Positions 38,031 to 49,105 of a stretch of DNA of 64,000 bases are shown piece after piece. This stretch comes from Enterobacteriaceae endosymbiont of Donacia cincticornis. GTDB lineage: Bacteria > Pseudomonadota > Gammaproteobacteria > Enterobacterales > Enterobacteriaceae. The notes beneath the pieces are model-generated. The model searched no databases, was not told where the DNA came from, and was given only the letters and a program-made list of their open reading frames with translations. Position 1 is the first letter of the stretch, and each line of letters opens with the position of its first letter. The stretch covers positions 6,866 through 70,865 of the forward strand of contig NZ_CP046194.1 in NCBI RefSeq assembly GCF_012568845.1, written 5' to 3'. The position numbers were made by a program, and so were the translations under genes.

Positions 38031-39119
38031 ATGTCAAATATATTTAAAATTTCTGTATTACCAGGGGATGGCATTGGACCTGAAATAATGATACAAGCAA
38101 TAAAAATATTAGAATGTATTCAAAAATATATAAAGAAAAAAATAATTATCGATACCTATGATATAGGAGGAATCGCAATTAATAAATATAATGATCCTTT
38201 ACCAAAAAAAACATTGGATGGTTGTGAAAAATCTAATGCTATATTATTAGGATCGGTTGGAGGACCTGAATGGGATCATTTACCTTTAAATAAAAGACCT
38301 GAAAAAGGTTCTTTATTAAAATTAAGAAAATATTTTAATTTATTTGTTAATTTACGTCCTTCTTTTTTTTATAAAAATTTAAATATTTTAAGTCCCTTAA
38401 AAGATAGGATTTTAAATAAGGGATTTGATATTATTTGTGTTAGAGAATTAATCGGGGGTATATATTTTGGGTTAAATGGTAGAAAAGGGAAAGGAATAAA
38501 CGAATATGCATTTGATACTGAAATTTATTCAAGATTTGAAATAGAAAGAATTGCACACATTGCTTTTAATATAGCACTAAAAAGAAATAAAAAAATATGT
38601 TCTATTGATAAAGCAAATGTTTTACAAACTTCCATCTTATGGAGAGAAATTTTAATAAAAATATCTAAAAAATATAAATCAGTTAAATTAAAACATATGT
38701 ATATTGATAATGCTGTAATGCAATTAATTAAAAATCCTTCACAATTTGATGTTATATTATGTCCTAATTTATTTGGAGATATAATATCTGATCAATGTGC
38801 AATTATTACTGGATCCATAGGTAATTTACCTTCAGCTAGTTTTAATCAAAATTATTTTGGTTTGTATGAACCTGCTGGAGGATCTGCTCCAGATATTGCA
38901 GGTAAAAATATAGCTAATCCAATAGCACAAATTTTATCATTAGCAATGTTAATTGAATATTCTTTAAAAGAAGAAAATATATCTTTAAAAATTAAAAATG
39001 CTATTCAAAAAGTTTTAAATTTAGGTTATAGAACAAAAGATATATCTGTGAATAGTTCAAAAGAAAAAATAATTACAACTAATGATATGGGAACATTAAT
39101 TATGGAATCTATTGTATAA
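38031..39119 (+). CDS. leuB: 3-isopropylmalate dehydrogenase
   Basis: Oxidises and decarboxylates 3-isopropylmalate with NAD. 362 residues against 363. Motifs: [34 protein letters not shown], the metal-binding aspartates of DNAVMQL and NLFGDIISD, and [13 protein letters not shown]. Begins two bases after leuA with AGAGAGG as ribosome site. Confidence 0.98.
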   Translation: MSNIFKISVLPGDGIGPEIMIQAIKILECIQKYIKKKIIIDTYDIGGIAINKYNDPLPKKTLDGCEKSNAILLGSVGGPEWDHLPLNKRPEKGSLLKLRKYFNLFVNLRPSFFYKNLNILSPLKDRILNKGFDIICVRELIGGIYFGLNGRKGKGINEYAFDTEIYSRFEIERIAHIAFNIALKRNKKICSIDKANVLQTSILWREILIKISKKYKSVKLKHMYIDNAVMQLIKNPSQFDVILCPNLFGDIISDQCAIITGSIGNLPSASFNQNYFGLYEPAGGSAPDIAGKNIANPIAQILSLAMLIEYSLKEENISLKIKNAIQKVLNLGYRTKDISVNSSKEKIITTNDMGTLIMESIV

Positions 39120-39135
39120 ATTAATAGGAATTTAT

Positions 39136-40533
39136 ATGGGAAAAACATTATATGAAAAAATATATAATAAACATATTATTTGTAATATAAAAAATAATAC
39201 TAATTTATTATATATTGATAGACATTTTATTCATGAAGTAACTTCTCCTCAAGCATTTGAAAGTTTAAGAAACAAAAATAGAAAAGTTTATAGATCAGAT
39301 AAAACATTTGCGACAATGGATCATAATGTATCTACAAAAATTAAAAATATTAATGCATGTGGATATATAGCTAAAAAACAAATGGAAACTCTTATTAAAA
39401 ATTGTAATGATTTTAATATAAAATTATATGATCTTTATCACCCTTTACAAGGAATAGTACATGTTATAGGTCCAGAACAAGGTTTGACCTTACCAGGAAT
39501 GACTATTGTATGTGGTGATTCACATACTTCTACACACGGAGCTTTTGGATCATTAGCTTTTGGAATAGGTACTTCTGAAGTAGAGCATGTATTAGCTACT
39601 CAAACTTTAAAACAAGATCGTACTAAAAATATGTTAATAAATATTACTGGTCATATATCTAAAAATATTACAGCAAAAGATATAATATTATTAATTATAA
39701 AAAAAGTTGGAATTAGTGGAGGTAACGGATATATTATCGAATATAATGGAGATGTTATAAAAAAATTAAGTATGGAATCTAGAATGACAATTTGTAATAT
39801 GTCTATTGAAATGGGAGCTAGAGCAGGATTAATTGCACCAGATAATATTACTTTCCAATATTTAAAAAATAAAAAATTTACTCCTAAAAAAAAATTATGG
39901 CAACAAGCAAAAAAATATTGGAAAACATTATATAGTGATTATAATGCTAAATTTGATAAAATTATTAATATCAATATTTCAAAATTAACACCACAAATTT
40001 CTTGGGGAACTAATCCAGAACAAATTATAGGTATAAATGAATGTATCCCTTTAATTAATTCTTATAAAGATATAAATAAGAAAAAACTAGCTATAAAATC
40101 ATTAAAATACATGAATTTACATGAAGGTAAAAAATTAATTAATATAAAAATTGATAAAGTTTTTATTGGTTCTTGTACAAATTCTAGAATTGAAGATTTA
40201 AGATCTGCTGCAAATATTATTATAGGTAAAAAAATTGCTCCTCATGTTATAGCAATAGTTGTACCTGGTTCTAATATGGTAAAAGAACAAGCAGAAAAAG
40301 AAGGGTTGGATAAAATTTTTAAAAATGCTGGTTTTGAATGGAGATATCCGGGTTGTTCTATGTGTTTAGCTATGAATCCTGATAAATTAGAACCTTATGA
40401 AAGGTGTGCTTCTACTAGTAATAGAAATTTTGAAGGAAGACAAGGACGTAATAGTAGAACTCATTTAGTAAGTCCTATTATGGCAGCAATAACAGCTATT
40501 TATGGTTATTTTATTAACATTAATACTTTATAA
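39136..40533 (+). CDS. leuC: 3-isopropylmalate dehydratase large subunit
   Basis: Aconitase-family subunit carrying the 4Fe-4S cluster, acting with LeuD. From ATG 39136 the protein has 465 residues (E. coli 466) and begins MGKTLYEK, matching the family; AGGAA ends five bases upstream. An in-frame TTG at 39112 inside the leuB end is rejected. Cluster cysteines lie in GSCTNSR and [10 protein letters not shown]. Other conserved parts: [34 protein letters not shown]. Confidence 0.98.
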   Translation: MGKTLYEKIYNKHIICNIKNNTNLLYIDRHFIHEVTSPQAFESLRNKNRKVYRSDKTFATMDHNVSTKIKNINACGYIAKKQMETLIKNCNDFNIKLYDLYHPLQGIVHVIGPEQGLTLPGMTIVCGDSHTSTHGAFGSLAFGIGTSEVEHVLATQTLKQDRTKNMLINITGHISKNITAKDIILLIIKKVGISGGNGYIIEYNGDVIKKLSMESRMTICNMSIEMGARAGLIAPDNITFQYLKNKKFTPKKKLWQQAKKYWKTLYSDYNAKFDKIININISKLTPQISWGTNPEQIIGINECIPLINSYKDINKKKLAIKSLKYMNLHEGKKLINIKIDKVFIGSCTNSRIEDLRSAANIIIGKKIAPHVIAIVVPGSNMVKEQAEKEGLDKIFKNAGFEWRYPGCSMCLAMNPDKLEPYERCASTSNRNFEGRQGRNSRTHLVSPIMAAITAIYGYFININTL

Positions 40534-40542
40534 AGAATAATT

Positions 40543-41142
40543 ATGAAAAAAAAATTTCAATATAGTGGTATTATAGCACCTTTAGATATTGCAAATATTG
40601 ATACAGATGCTATTATACCAAAACAATTTTTACAAAAAAATAGTAAAAAAGGGTTTGGTAAAAATTTATTTCATAACTGGAGATATTTAGATGAAGAAAA
40701 TGAAATTATTAATCCCAATTTTATTTTAAATAAAAAAGAATTTAAAAATTCTCAAATTTTATTAACTAGAGAAAATTTTGGTTGTGGCTCTTCACGTGAA
40801 CATGCATTATGGGCATTATTAGATTTTGGTTTTCATACTATTATTTCTTCTAGCTATGCAGATATATTTTATAATAATGCAATTAATAATAAATTATTAT
40901 TAATTACATTAAAAAAAAATATTGTTGAAAAATTATTTTCTATAATTCAAAAATTTCCTGGAATTATTTGTTATATAAATTTAATTTATAAAAAAATCAC
41001 TATAAATAATCAATCTTTTACTTTTAAAATAAAAAAAGATATAATTAATTTCATTACAAATAATTTAGATCAAATAGATTTAACTATGAAATATTCTAAA
41101 AAAATTTATATGTTTGAAAAAAAATATTTTAAGTTTTTTTAA
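40543..41142 (+). CDS. leuD: 3-isopropylmalate dehydratase small subunit
   Basis: Swivel-domain partner of LeuC. 199 residues against 201. Motifs: NIDTDAIIPKQFL, the active-site loop ENFGCGSSREHALWAL and SSYADIFYNNAINN. Nine bases after leuC. It completes leuABCD in E. coli order. Confidence 0.97.
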   Translation: MKKKFQYSGIIAPLDIANIDTDAIIPKQFLQKNSKKGFGKNLFHNWRYLDEENEIINPNFILNKKEFKNSQILLTRENFGCGSSREHALWALLDFGFHTIISSSYADIFYNNAINNKLLLITLKKNIVEKLFSIIQKFPGIICYINLIYKKITINNQSFTFKIKKDIINFITNNLDQIDLTMKYSKKIYMFEKKYFKFF

Positions 41143-41159
41143 AATGAGAAATTTATTTA

Positions 41160-41840
41160 ATGCGTATAATTTTATTAGGACCTCCAGGAGGAGGTAAAGG
41201 TACTTGTGCAAGATTTATATCTGAAAAATATAATTTAGTTAATATTTCTATGGGTAATATAATAAGAAATTTTTTATTAAATAATAAAAATTTATTATTA
41301 ACTAATAAATTAAATAAATTTATTCATAAAGGAATTATGATTCCTGATGATATAACTTTTAAAATTTTTAAAAAAAAAATATCTAATTTAAATTGTAATA
41401 AAGGGTTTTTACTAGATGGATTCCCTAGAAATATTTTACAAGCTCATATTTTAAAAAAAGAAAAAATAAATATAAATATAGTTTTAGAATTATATATTCC
41501 TAATACTAAAATAATTCAAAGAATTATAGGAAGAAAAATACATTTACCTTCTGGAAGAACTTATCATACTACTTTCAATCCTCCAAAAATAAAGGATAGA
41601 GATGATATTACTGGAGAAAAATTAATAACTAGAACAGACGATAATATAATAACAATTAATAATCGATTAAAAGAATACTCTGAACAAACTAAACCATTAA
41701 TTAAATATTATAAAAAAGAATTTTTTAAAAAAAAAATTTTATATAAAAAAATCGATAATACATTATCTATTATAGATGTACAAAAACAAATAAATAATAT
41801 TTTACAATCTTTTCAAATAAAAAATTTTAATTTTAAATAA
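41160..41840 (+). CDS. adk: Adenylate kinase
   Basis: Interconverts 2 ADP with ATP and AMP. 226 residues against 214. P-loop LLGPPGGGKGT (5-15), AMP site FLLDGFPRN, LID domain RKIHLPSGRTYH and NPPKIKDRDDITGE, then TRTDDN. The C-terminus has a short Lys/Asn-rich extension. It follows leuD by 17 bp and may be the last gene of the leu transcript, which is not E. coli order. Confidence 0.98.
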   Translation: MRIILLGPPGGGKGTCARFISEKYNLVNISMGNIIRNFLLNNKNLLLTNKLNKFIHKGIMIPDDITFKIFKKKISNLNCNKGFLLDGFPRNILQAHILKKEKININIVLELYIPNTKIIQRIIGRKIHLPSGRTYHTTFNPPKIKDRDDITGEKLITRTDDNIITINNRLKEYSEQTKPLIKYYKKEFFKKKILYKKIDNTLSIIDVQKQINNILQSFQIKNFNFK

Positions 41841-41860
41841 ATATTATTTATTTATTTAAA
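41832..41860. terminator. Possible A/T hairpin terminator after adk
   Basis: A perfect 12-bp inverted repeat, arms 41832-41843 and 41849-41860 with a 5-base loop, spans the adk stop. It lacks G/C pairs and a following T-run, so intrinsic termination is only a possibility. Confidence 0.25.
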
Positions 41861-41941
41861 TAGTTATATTTATAATGATTTGTTTATTTATTTTAAATTT
41901 GATATTATGATTGGATCATAAATAGTATGGATTATAATCTA

Positions 41942-42820
41942 ATGTTTACTGGAAGTATTGTAGCACTTATAACTCCAATGGATATTAAAGGTAATATTTG
42001 TAAAAAAAATTTAAAAAAACTTATTAATTACCATATTAATAGTGGTACAAAAGCTATTGTTATTATGGGAACCACTGGTGAATCTTCTACATGTACTTAT
42101 AATGAACGTATTAATACAATAATGTATGCATTAGATTTTGCGAAAAAAAGAATACCTATTATAGCAGGTACTGGATTTAATTCAACATCAAAAAGTATAT
42201 CAATAATATCTACTCTTGAGAATTCAGGAATTATCGGATGTTTAAATGTTACTCCATATTATAATCGTCCTAATCAAGAAGGTTTATATCAACATTTTAA
42301 AGAAATTGCAAATAGTACAGAATTACCTCAAATATTATATAATGTTCCATCACGTACTGGATGTGATTTATTGCCAGAAACTATATATAGGTTATCTAAA
42401 ATTAATAATATAGTAGGTATTAAAGAAGCTACTGGTGACTTATCTCGTGTAAATAAAATCAGAAATTTGATTCATAAAAATTTTTTTTTAATTAGTGGAG
42501 ATGATAAAACTTCTTTTGAGTTTATGTTATTAGGTGGAGATGGAGTTATATCTGTTACAGCTAATATTGCTGCTGTAGAAATGAAAAAATTTTGTCATTA
42601 TATGAAGAATAATAAAATTATTAAAGCAAAAAAAATAAATCAACACTTAAATAAATTACATAATCAATTATTCATTGAATCTAACCCTATACCAGTAAAA
42701 TGGGTAGCAAAAAAAATAGGGTTAATTAGCAGTGATAAGATGCGTCTTCCTATGACACCACTTAAAAAACATAATCAGAAAATTTTAGAAATAACATTAA
42801 AAAAATTGAAATTAATATAA
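41942..42820 (+). CDS. dapA: 4-hydroxy-tetrahydrodipicolinate synthase
   Basis: Condenses pyruvate with aspartate semialdehyde, entry to the DAP/lysine branch. From ATG 41942 it has 292 residues beginning MFTGSIVAL, exactly the E. coli length and start; an in-frame ATG at 41927 would add five residues. Catalytic Tyr is in ILYNVPSRTG, Schiff-base Lys in GIKEATGD, with TTGESST and TPYYNRPNQEG also conserved. Its stop overlaps the convergent glyS stop by 9 bp. Confidence 0.98.
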   Translation: MFTGSIVALITPMDIKGNICKKNLKKLINYHINSGTKAIVIMGTTGESSTCTYNERINTIMYALDFAKKRIPIIAGTGFNSTSKSISIISTLENSGIIGCLNVTPYYNRPNQEGLYQHFKEIANSTELPQILYNVPSRTGCDLLPETIYRLSKINNIVGIKEATGDLSRVNKIRNLIHKNFFLISGDDKTSFEFMLLGGDGVISVTANIAAVEMKKFCHYMKNNKIIKAKKINQHLNKLHNQLFIESNPIPVKWVAKKIGLISSDKMRLPMTPLKKHNQKILEITLKKLKLI

Positions 42821-44887
42821 TTTATTTAAATTAGTTATTTTAGATAAAAATTTTTTTATTTTACTTAAAATTAAAATTCTATTTTTTTTAATATTATTAT
42901 TTTTATGATTAATTGTTATTTTGTTAAAAAACATATTTATAGGGTAGAATAATTCTGATAATATTAATAATATTTTATAAAATTCATTATTTTTTATTTG
43001 ATAATTAATAATTTTAGATAATTTACGTATATGATTAAATAAGATAAATTCTTCTTTATATTTTAATAAAGAAAAATTAATATCATCATTAGTATTTATA
43101 TATAAATTATTTTTTAATAAGATTTTATTAATTCTTTTATCAGTTAAAATTAAAAGTTTACTTTGTTTTTTTTCAATTTTTAAAAACATATCTAATGCTT
43201 TTATTTTAAGATCTAATTTTATTAAATTATTAATATTTTTATCTAAAATAGAAATAATAATATTTTTTTTATAACCTAAAGAAATATACCAATTTTTACA
43301 TCTACCATATATAAAAGAAATTATATTGGTTATAATTTCTTCTTTATAAGAATTATTTTCTAATTTATATAAAGATAAACTAAAAATAATTAATTTAGTT
43401 AAATTAATGTGTAATTTATTTTTTATAATAATACGTATCATACATAAAGTAATATTTTTTAAAGCATAAGGATCTTTATCACCTTTAGGAATTAAAAAAA
43501 TACTAAATATTCCTACTAAAGTATCTATTTTATCTGAAATAAATAAAATACAAGAAATAATATTTTTAGGTATTAAATTATTTTTTTTATATTGATATTG
43601 TTCTTTCAAAGCTGTAATAACATCTTTTTGTTCTTTATTATATTTTGCATAATACATACCAACAAGACCTTGTAATTCTGGAAATTCATAAACCATTTGT
43701 GTTGCTAAATCACATTTAGATAATCTACTTGCCCTAACACAATTTAAATAATTAACATTTTTAATTTTTTTAGTTATATATTTTGATATCATTTCAATAC
43801 GTATAGTTTTTTCAAATAAATTACCTAATTTTTTTTGAAAAATAATATTTTTTAATTTTTCTAAAAAATTTTCAAATTTTATTTTTAAATCATTTTTTAA
43901 AAAGAATTGAATATCTTCAAATTTTGAAGTAAGTACTTTTTCATTACTATGAATAATAATTTTACTATTTTTTGTTTTTATATTTGTTAAGATAATAAAA
44001 GAAGGTAATAAATTATTTTTTTTATCATATAAAGGAATATATTTCTGATATTTTATCATTACATACTCTAATATTTTAGATGGTAATACTAAAAATTTTT
44101 TATGAAATTTTCCAATCAAAAGTACAGGCCACTCAACCATAGAAGTTAATTCTTCTAAAAAAAAGTTATTTATTTTTACAAAAGCATTTAAATTATCAGT
44201 AATATTTTTTATATTATTAATAATAATATTTTTACGTTTTATAAAATCGACAATAATTTTACCTTCTTTAAATAATAAATTTTCATATTCTTTTGCATTT
44301 TTTAAGATAATTTTTTTTTCACACATAAATCTATGTCCTTGAATAATATTATTAGAGTGAATATTTAATAATTTTTTTTTAATATTTTTTTTTCCAAGAA
44401 CAAATACTATATTTCTTATAGGTCTAATGAATTTAAATATATTTTTTTCCCAATACATAAAATTAGAAAAAGAAACTATTCTTTTTAAAGAATTAATTAA
44501 CATATCAGATAATAAATTTTTAATATGTAATCTTTTAATTTTTTTTTTAAAAAAAATATAATTATTTTTATATATTAAATGATCATTTTCTTTAATATTA
44601 TATTTTTTCATCCAAGATTTAACTTGTTGATTAATAAAAATTTCTTTTGTTTTTTTTACGAAAGGCCCTTTAATCATACATTGAAAATTATTTTGTATTA
44701 CATTTAGTAAATGTATTTGTATTGCAATACGTCTAAAAGTAAAAAAACATTTTATTATTTTATATGTAAAATAATTTTTTTTTAATTCATTTTTAAAATT
44801 TATTAAAATTATTTTAGACAATTTTAATAAACAATTAGCAGGTATTTCTTCTATACCTATTTCTAATAATAAAATATTACTATCCAT
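42812..44887 (-). CDS. glyS: Glycyl-tRNA synthetase beta subunit
   Basis: Large subunit of the bacterial alpha2beta2 GlyRS, needed for tRNA binding. 691 residues against 689, full length though heavily Lys/Ile/Asn-substituted. Recognisable parts: LLLEIGIEEIPANCL, FTFRRIAIQI, IQGHRFM, SMVEWPVLLIGKF, SRLSKCDLATQMVYEFPELQG, PKGDKDPYALK. Directly downstream of glyQ (29 bp). Overlaps the dapA end tail to tail. Confidence 0.97.
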   Translation of the reverse strand: MDSNILLLEIGIEEIPANCLLKLSKIILINFKNELKKNYFTYKIIKCFFTFRRIAIQIHLLNVIQNNFQCMIKGPFVKKTKEIFINQQVKSWMKKYNIKENDHLIYKNNYIFFKKKIKRLHIKNLLSDMLINSLKRIVSFSNFMYWEKNIFKFIRPIRNIVFVLGKKNIKKKLLNIHSNNIIQGHRFMCEKKIILKNAKEYENLLFKEGKIIVDFIKRKNIIINNIKNITDNLNAFVKINNFFLEELTSMVEWPVLLIGKFHKKFLVLPSKILEYVMIKYQKYIPLYDKKNNLLPSFIILTNIKTKNSKIIIHSNEKVLTSKFEDIQFFLKNDLKIKFENFLEKLKNIIFQKKLGNLFEKTIRIEMISKYITKKIKNVNYLNCVRASRLSKCDLATQMVYEFPELQGLVGMYYAKYNKEQKDVITALKEQYQYKKNNLIPKNIISCILFISDKIDTLVGIFSIFLIPKGDKDPYALKNITLCMIRIIIKNKLHINLTKLIIFSLSLYKLENNSYKEEIITNIISFIYGRCKNWYISLGYKKNIIISILDKNINNLIKLDLKIKALDMFLKIEKKQSKLLILTDKRINKILLKNNLYINTNDDINFSLLKYKEEFILFNHIRKLSKIINYQIKNNEFYKILLILSELFYPINMFFNKITINHKNNNIKKNRILILSKIKKFLSKITNLNKLY

Positions 44888-44916
44888 ATAACTATATTAC
44901 CTAATTATTAAGAATT

Positions 44917-45795
44917 TTAATTTATAAAATTATGATATTTCATCACAATTAATTTAGTTATACTCCGTAATTTTAACACATATCTTTGTCTTTCTGTATG
45001 AGATAAAAATTTACGTGCTTCTAATAAATTAAAACAATGTAAAGCTTTTAAAAGCTTTTCATATGCAGGAAAAATCAATGGTTCTTTTAATTTTAATAAA
45101 ATATTAATTTCTTTTTCATATTGTTGAAAACATAAATTAATAAAATTAATATCCGTATGTTCAAAATTATAAATGGATTGTTCAAGTTCATTTTTATAAA
45201 AATAATCACCATAAGTAATATGTTTATTTTTATTTTTATTCCATATTATATGAAATATATTATCTATATTTTGTATATGCATAGCTAACCTTTCTAAACC
45301 ATAAGTAATCTCTCCTGTAATTGGATCACAATCTATCCCTCCCATTTGCTGAAAATATGTAAATTGAGTAATTTCTATTCCATTTAACCATATTTCCCAA
45401 CCAATACCATAAGCTCCTAAAGTAGGATTTTCCCAATTATCATCTATAAAACGAATATCATTATTTTTTAAATCTAATTTTAATTCTTCCAAAGATTGGA
45501 AATATAAAAATTGAAAATTATGAGGTGGAGGTTTCATTATTACTTGAAATTGATAATATTGTTGTAATCTATTAGAATTATTAGCATACCTTCCATCAGA
45601 AGGTCTTCTGGATAATTGTACATAAGCTATTTTTACTGGTTTATTACCAATCGCATATAAACATGTCATTGGATGACATGTCGCAGCTCCTACTTCAATA
45701 TCAATTGGTTGAATAATACTACAACCTTGTTTTGCCCAATAATTCTGTAAAATTAAAATCATTCCTTGAAAAGTTTTTTCACTAAATATTTTCAT
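44917..45795 (-). CDS. glyQ: Glycyl-tRNA synthetase alpha subunit
   Basis: Catalytic class II subunit. 292 residues against 303. Motifs: [79 protein letters not shown]. Much better conserved than glyS. First gene of glyQS. Confidence 0.98.
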   Translation of the reverse strand: MKIFSEKTFQGMILILQNYWAKQGCSIIQPIDIEVGAATCHPMTCLYAIGNKPVKIAYVQLSRRPSDGRYANNSNRLQQYYQFQVIMKPPPHNFQFLYFQSLEELKLDLKNNDIRFIDDNWENPTLGAYGIGWEIWLNGIEITQFTYFQQMGGIDCDPITGEITYGLERLAMHIQNIDNIFHIIWNKNKNKHITYGDYFYKNELEQSIYNFEHTDINFINLCFQQYEKEINILLKLKEPLIFPAYEKLLKALHCFNLLEARKFLSHTERQRYVLKLRSITKLIVMKYHNFIN

Positions 45796-45976
45796 ATTTA
45801 AAATTTATTAAATTTTTATTTTAACATAATTATTATATATTATTTTATATAAAAAAATACAAATTAAAATTTAACATATTTTTTTCTATAAAAAAATAAT
45901 GTTAAAATAATTTATTATTAATACAATATAAAATAAAATTATTTTATTTTATAAAAGAGAATAATAGGAACTAATT

Positions 45977-46921
45977 GTGAATATAAATAATATATATAAA
46001 AAAATTTTTTTAAAAAAAGAAAAAAATGAATATAGTAAATTAATTACTAAAGCTACAAATTTAGCTATTTTATTATCTCTTATATTATTAATAATAAAAT
46101 TATTAGCTTGGTGGAAAACTAAATCTATAAGTATGTTAGCAGCATCTATAGATTCATTAATTGATATTACATCTTCAACAATTAATTTATTAATTATATA
46201 TTATTCTTTACAACCAGCAGATTCAGAACATACTTTTGGACATGGGAAAGCTGAATCATTATCTGCTTTAGCTCAAAGTATTTTTATTTGCGGAACAGCA
46301 ACATTGTTATTTTTAAATAGTTTATATTATATATCTCATCCTACAAAAATATATTATCCAATAATAGGAATATTAGTTATTATTATTTCATTTTTTTTAA
46401 CTTTAATATTAGTTTTTTTTCAAAAAAAAGTTATAGCAGAAACAAATAGTCAAGCAACACATGCTGATATGATACATTATGAATCAGATATTTTAATTAA
46501 TACTGCAATTTTATTAGCTTTAATATTAAATATTTTTAATATAAAACAAGCAGATTCTTTTATAGCATTAATTATAAGTATATTTATTTTTTATAATTCT
46601 TTTAAAGTAGGATATAAAGCAATACAATCTTTATTAGATAGATCTTTACCAGATAAAGAAAAAAAAATTATAATAGACTTAATAACATCTTGGCCTAAAG
46701 TTAAAGGAGCGCATCAATTAAAAACAAGACAATCAGGTCCTACTCGTTTTATACAACTTCATTTAGTATTAGAAGATGATTTACCTTTATTAGAATCACA
46801 TTCAATTGCAAAAAAAATAGAGAAAGCTTTAAATAAAAAATTTCCTTATTCAGATATAATTATACATCAAGATCCATATTCTATTGTATCTGAAAAATAT
46901 AAGGGTTTTTTTAAAAATTAA
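45977..46921 (+). CDS. fieF: Cation-efflux pump FieF (CDF family)
   Basis: Inner-membrane proton-driven exporter of Fe(II)/Zn(II). 314 residues against 300. Six membrane helices; metal-site residues in ASIDSLIDI (helix 2) and [11 protein letters not shown] (helix 5), plus FGHGKAES and the cytoplasmic domain [10 protein letters not shown] and IIHQDPYS. Start is GTG at 45977, with AGGAA six bases upstream. The N-terminus is about 15 residues longer than in E. coli. Next to pfkA, as in E. coli. Confidence 0.96.
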   Translation: MNINNIYKKIFLKKEKNEYSKLITKATNLAILLSLILLIIKLLAWWKTKSISMLAASIDSLIDITSSTINLLIIYYSLQPADSEHTFGHGKAESLSALAQSIFICGTATLLFLNSLYYISHPTKIYYPIIGILVIIISFFLTLILVFFQKKVIAETNSQATHADMIHYESDILINTAILLALILNIFNIKQADSFIALIISIFIFYNSFKVGYKAIQSLLDRSLPDKEKKIIIDLITSWPKVKGAHQLKTRQSGPTRFIQLHLVLEDDLPLLESHSIAKKIEKALNKKFPYSDIIIHQDPYSIVSEKYKGFFKN

Positions 46922-46953
46922 TTATTAAAAAAATATATATTTTGAGGTATTTT

Positions 46954-47916
46954 ATGATTCAAAAAATTGGTGTTCTTACAAGTGGTGGAGATTCACCAGG
47001 AATGAATGCAGCTATCAGAGGTGTTGTTAGAACTGCTATTAGTTATAATATTGAAGTATTTGGTATTTATAATGGTTATGTAGGATTATATAATAATAAT
47101 ATTATTAAACTAAATAGGTATAGTGTATCTGATATTATTAATAAAGGAGGAACTTTTTTAGGATCAGCACGTTTCCCTCAATTTAAAAATAAAAAAATAC
47201 GTTCTATTTCTATAAATAATATGAAAAAACATGGTATTAATGCATTAATTGTAATAGGTGGAGATGGTACATATATTGGAGCAAAATTATTAACAGAAAT
47301 GGGTTTTCCTTGTATAGGAATACCAGGAACAATAGATAATGATGTTGTTGGTACTGATTATAGTATTGGTTATTTTACAGCTTTAGAAACCATAGTAGAA
47401 GCAATAGACAAATTAAGGGATACTTCTACTTCTCATCAAAGAATTTCTATTATAGAAATTATGGGAAGATATTGTGGAGATTTAACTTTAGCTGCAGCTA
47501 TAGCAGGAGGATGTGAATTTATTGTTTTACCTGAAATAAAATATAATCAAGAAGATCTAGTTAAAGAAATAAAATTAGGTATAGATAAAGGTAAAAAACA
47601 TGCAATAGTATTGATTACAGAATTTATTTGTGATATTAATAAATTAGCAATTTTTATTCAAAAAAAAATTAAACGTGAAACTAGAACTACAGTTTTAGGT
47701 TATCTTCAAAGAGGAGGATCTCCCGTAGCATACGATCGTATTTTAGGATCTAGAATGGGTGCTTATTCAGTTGAATTATTATATAAAGGATATAGTGGTA
47801 AATGTATAGGTATTCAAAATGATAAGATGGTACATCATGATATAACAAATGCTATTTTAAATATGAAAAAAATTTTTAAAAAAGATTTATTTGATACTGC
47901 TAAAAAATTATATTAA
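46954..47916 (+). CDS. pfkA: 6-phosphofructokinase I
   Basis: Commits fructose-6-phosphate to glycolysis. From ATG 46954 the protein is 320 residues, identical in length to E. coli PfkA, starting [20 protein letters not shown] lies six bases upstream. A TTG at 46942 is rejected. Conserved: GGDGTYIGA, catalytic [32 protein letters not shown]. The arginines of the allosteric PEP/ADP site region (RFPQ, RGG) appear kept. Confidence 0.98.
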   Translation: MIQKIGVLTSGGDSPGMNAAIRGVVRTAISYNIEVFGIYNGYVGLYNNNIIKLNRYSVSDIINKGGTFLGSARFPQFKNKKIRSISINNMKKHGINALIVIGGDGTYIGAKLLTEMGFPCIGIPGTIDNDVVGTDYSIGYFTALETIVEAIDKLRDTSTSHQRISIIEIMGRYCGDLTLAAAIAGGCEFIVLPEIKYNQEDLVKEIKLGIDKGKKHAIVLITEFICDINKLAIFIQKKIKRETRTTVLGYLQRGGSPVAYDRILGSRMGAYSVELLYKGYSGKCIGIQNDKMVHHDITNAILNMKKIFKKDLFDTAKKLY

Positions 47917-47936
47917 TTGAATTTGAGATATATTAT

Positions 47937-48230
47937 ATGTATAAAATACAATTTATGAAAAGAATAAACACAGGAAAAAATTTTAGTAGACGTTTAAGAA
48001 TAAATAATAAAATTCCAGCGATTATTTATGGTAAAAAAATACAAACGTTACCTATCATTATAAATAATGATGATTTAATTCATATTAATTTACAAAATTT
48101 TTATAAAAAAAAAATTTTATTAACTCTTATAAACAAAAAAAATATTTTATTTAAAGTAAAAATTATAGAAATTCAATATCATCCCTTTAAAATGAATAAA
48201 TTATATCATATAGATTTTTTTATTATATAG
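47937..48230 (+). CDS. rplY: Ribosomal protein L25
   Basis: 5S rRNA-binding protein of the large subunit. 97 residues against 94 in E. coli, the short form without a CTC extension. Matches: GKNFSRRLRINNKIPAIIYG and the ending HPFKMNKLYHIDFF. The middle is strongly drifted. An ATG at 47955 is possible but the earlier start aligns better. 20 bp after pfkA. Confidence 0.92.
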   Translation: MYKIQFMKRINTGKNFSRRLRINNKIPAIIYGKKIQTLPIIINNDDLIHINLQNFYKKKILLTLINKKNILFKVKIIEIQYHPFKMNKLYHIDFFII

Positions 48231-48318
48231 TTTATTTAATTTTAAAAGTTTTATATATAAAAATATTCTTATATTGGAAACAAATAATTATTTATTTTTT
48301 TATAAAAAATTTTATTTT

Positions 48319-49095
48319 TTATATTTCTAATACATCATTCATGGTATACATCCCTGTTTTTTTTGTATATAGCCAAATAGCAGCTTTAATTGCTCCTTCT
48401 GCAAATGATCTTCTATTAGAAGCTTTATGAATTAATTCAATTTGTTCTCCAATAAAAGAAAATAAAACGTTATGTTCTCCATATAAATCGGCAGCTCTAA
48501 TAGAATGACATTTAATATCTTTCATAAAATTATATTTTTTATAAATTTTCATTATAGTTTCTTTTAATGATAAAGCTGTACCAGAAGGAGAATCTATTTT
48601 ATTTTTATGATGTTTTTCTATTATATCAATATCTGTTTTATTTTGTAATTTATTTTTACAAATAATTTTTGTAATGTTTTCTAAAATTTTTAGTAAAATA
48701 TTAATACCTAAACTAAAATTAGAAGCTAAAATAATAGCTATATTTTTTGAAATTTTTTTTATTGTTAATTTTTGTTCCGTATTAAAACCTGTAGTACCAA
48801 TTACGATTTTTTTATTGTATAATTTACATATATTAAGATGTTTTATAGTAGATTTAGGATTTGTAAAATCTATTAAAATATCAAAATAATTTATGATATC
48901 TATCAAATTAGATTTTATGTTTAAAAATTTAGATTTATAAAAAATTTTTTTTCTTTTTATCAAAGATAATTTTGTTTCTATAGCTCCAGTTAATAAAATA
49001 TTTTTTTTTACTTTAATATTTAATAGTTGTAAAATACTTTTCCCCATACGGCCATTAATCCCAGCTATCGCTAAACGAATCTGATCTTTATTCAT
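48319..49095 (-). CDS. dapB: 4-hydroxy-tetrahydrodipicolinate reductase
   Basis: Second step of the DAP branch, following DapA. 258 residues against 273. Dinucleotide site AGINGRMGKSI, then DFTNPKST, IGTTGFN, the catalytic EKHHKNKIDSPSGTAL (two His and Lys) and the C-terminal RRSFAEGAIKAA. Lies 10 bp after lspA; in E. coli fkpB, ispH and rihC come between. Confidence 0.97.
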   Translation of the reverse strand: MNKDQIRLAIAGINGRMGKSILQLLNIKVKKNILLTGAIETKLSLIKRKKIFYKSKFLNIKSNLIDIINYFDILIDFTNPKSTIKHLNICKLYNKKIVIGTTGFNTEQKLTIKKISKNIAIILASNFSLGINILLKILENITKIICKNKLQNKTDIDIIEKHHKNKIDSPSGTALSLKETIMKIYKKYNFMKDIKCHSIRAADLYGEHNVLFSFIGEQIELIHKASNRRSFAEGAIKAAIWLYTKKTGMYTMNDVLEI

Positions 49096-49105
49096 AATAA
49101 TTAAC

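Noticed and set aside
39112-39135. TTG start giving leuC eight extra residues
   Set aside because: The ATG at 39136 has a well-placed AGGAA and matches the family N-terminus.
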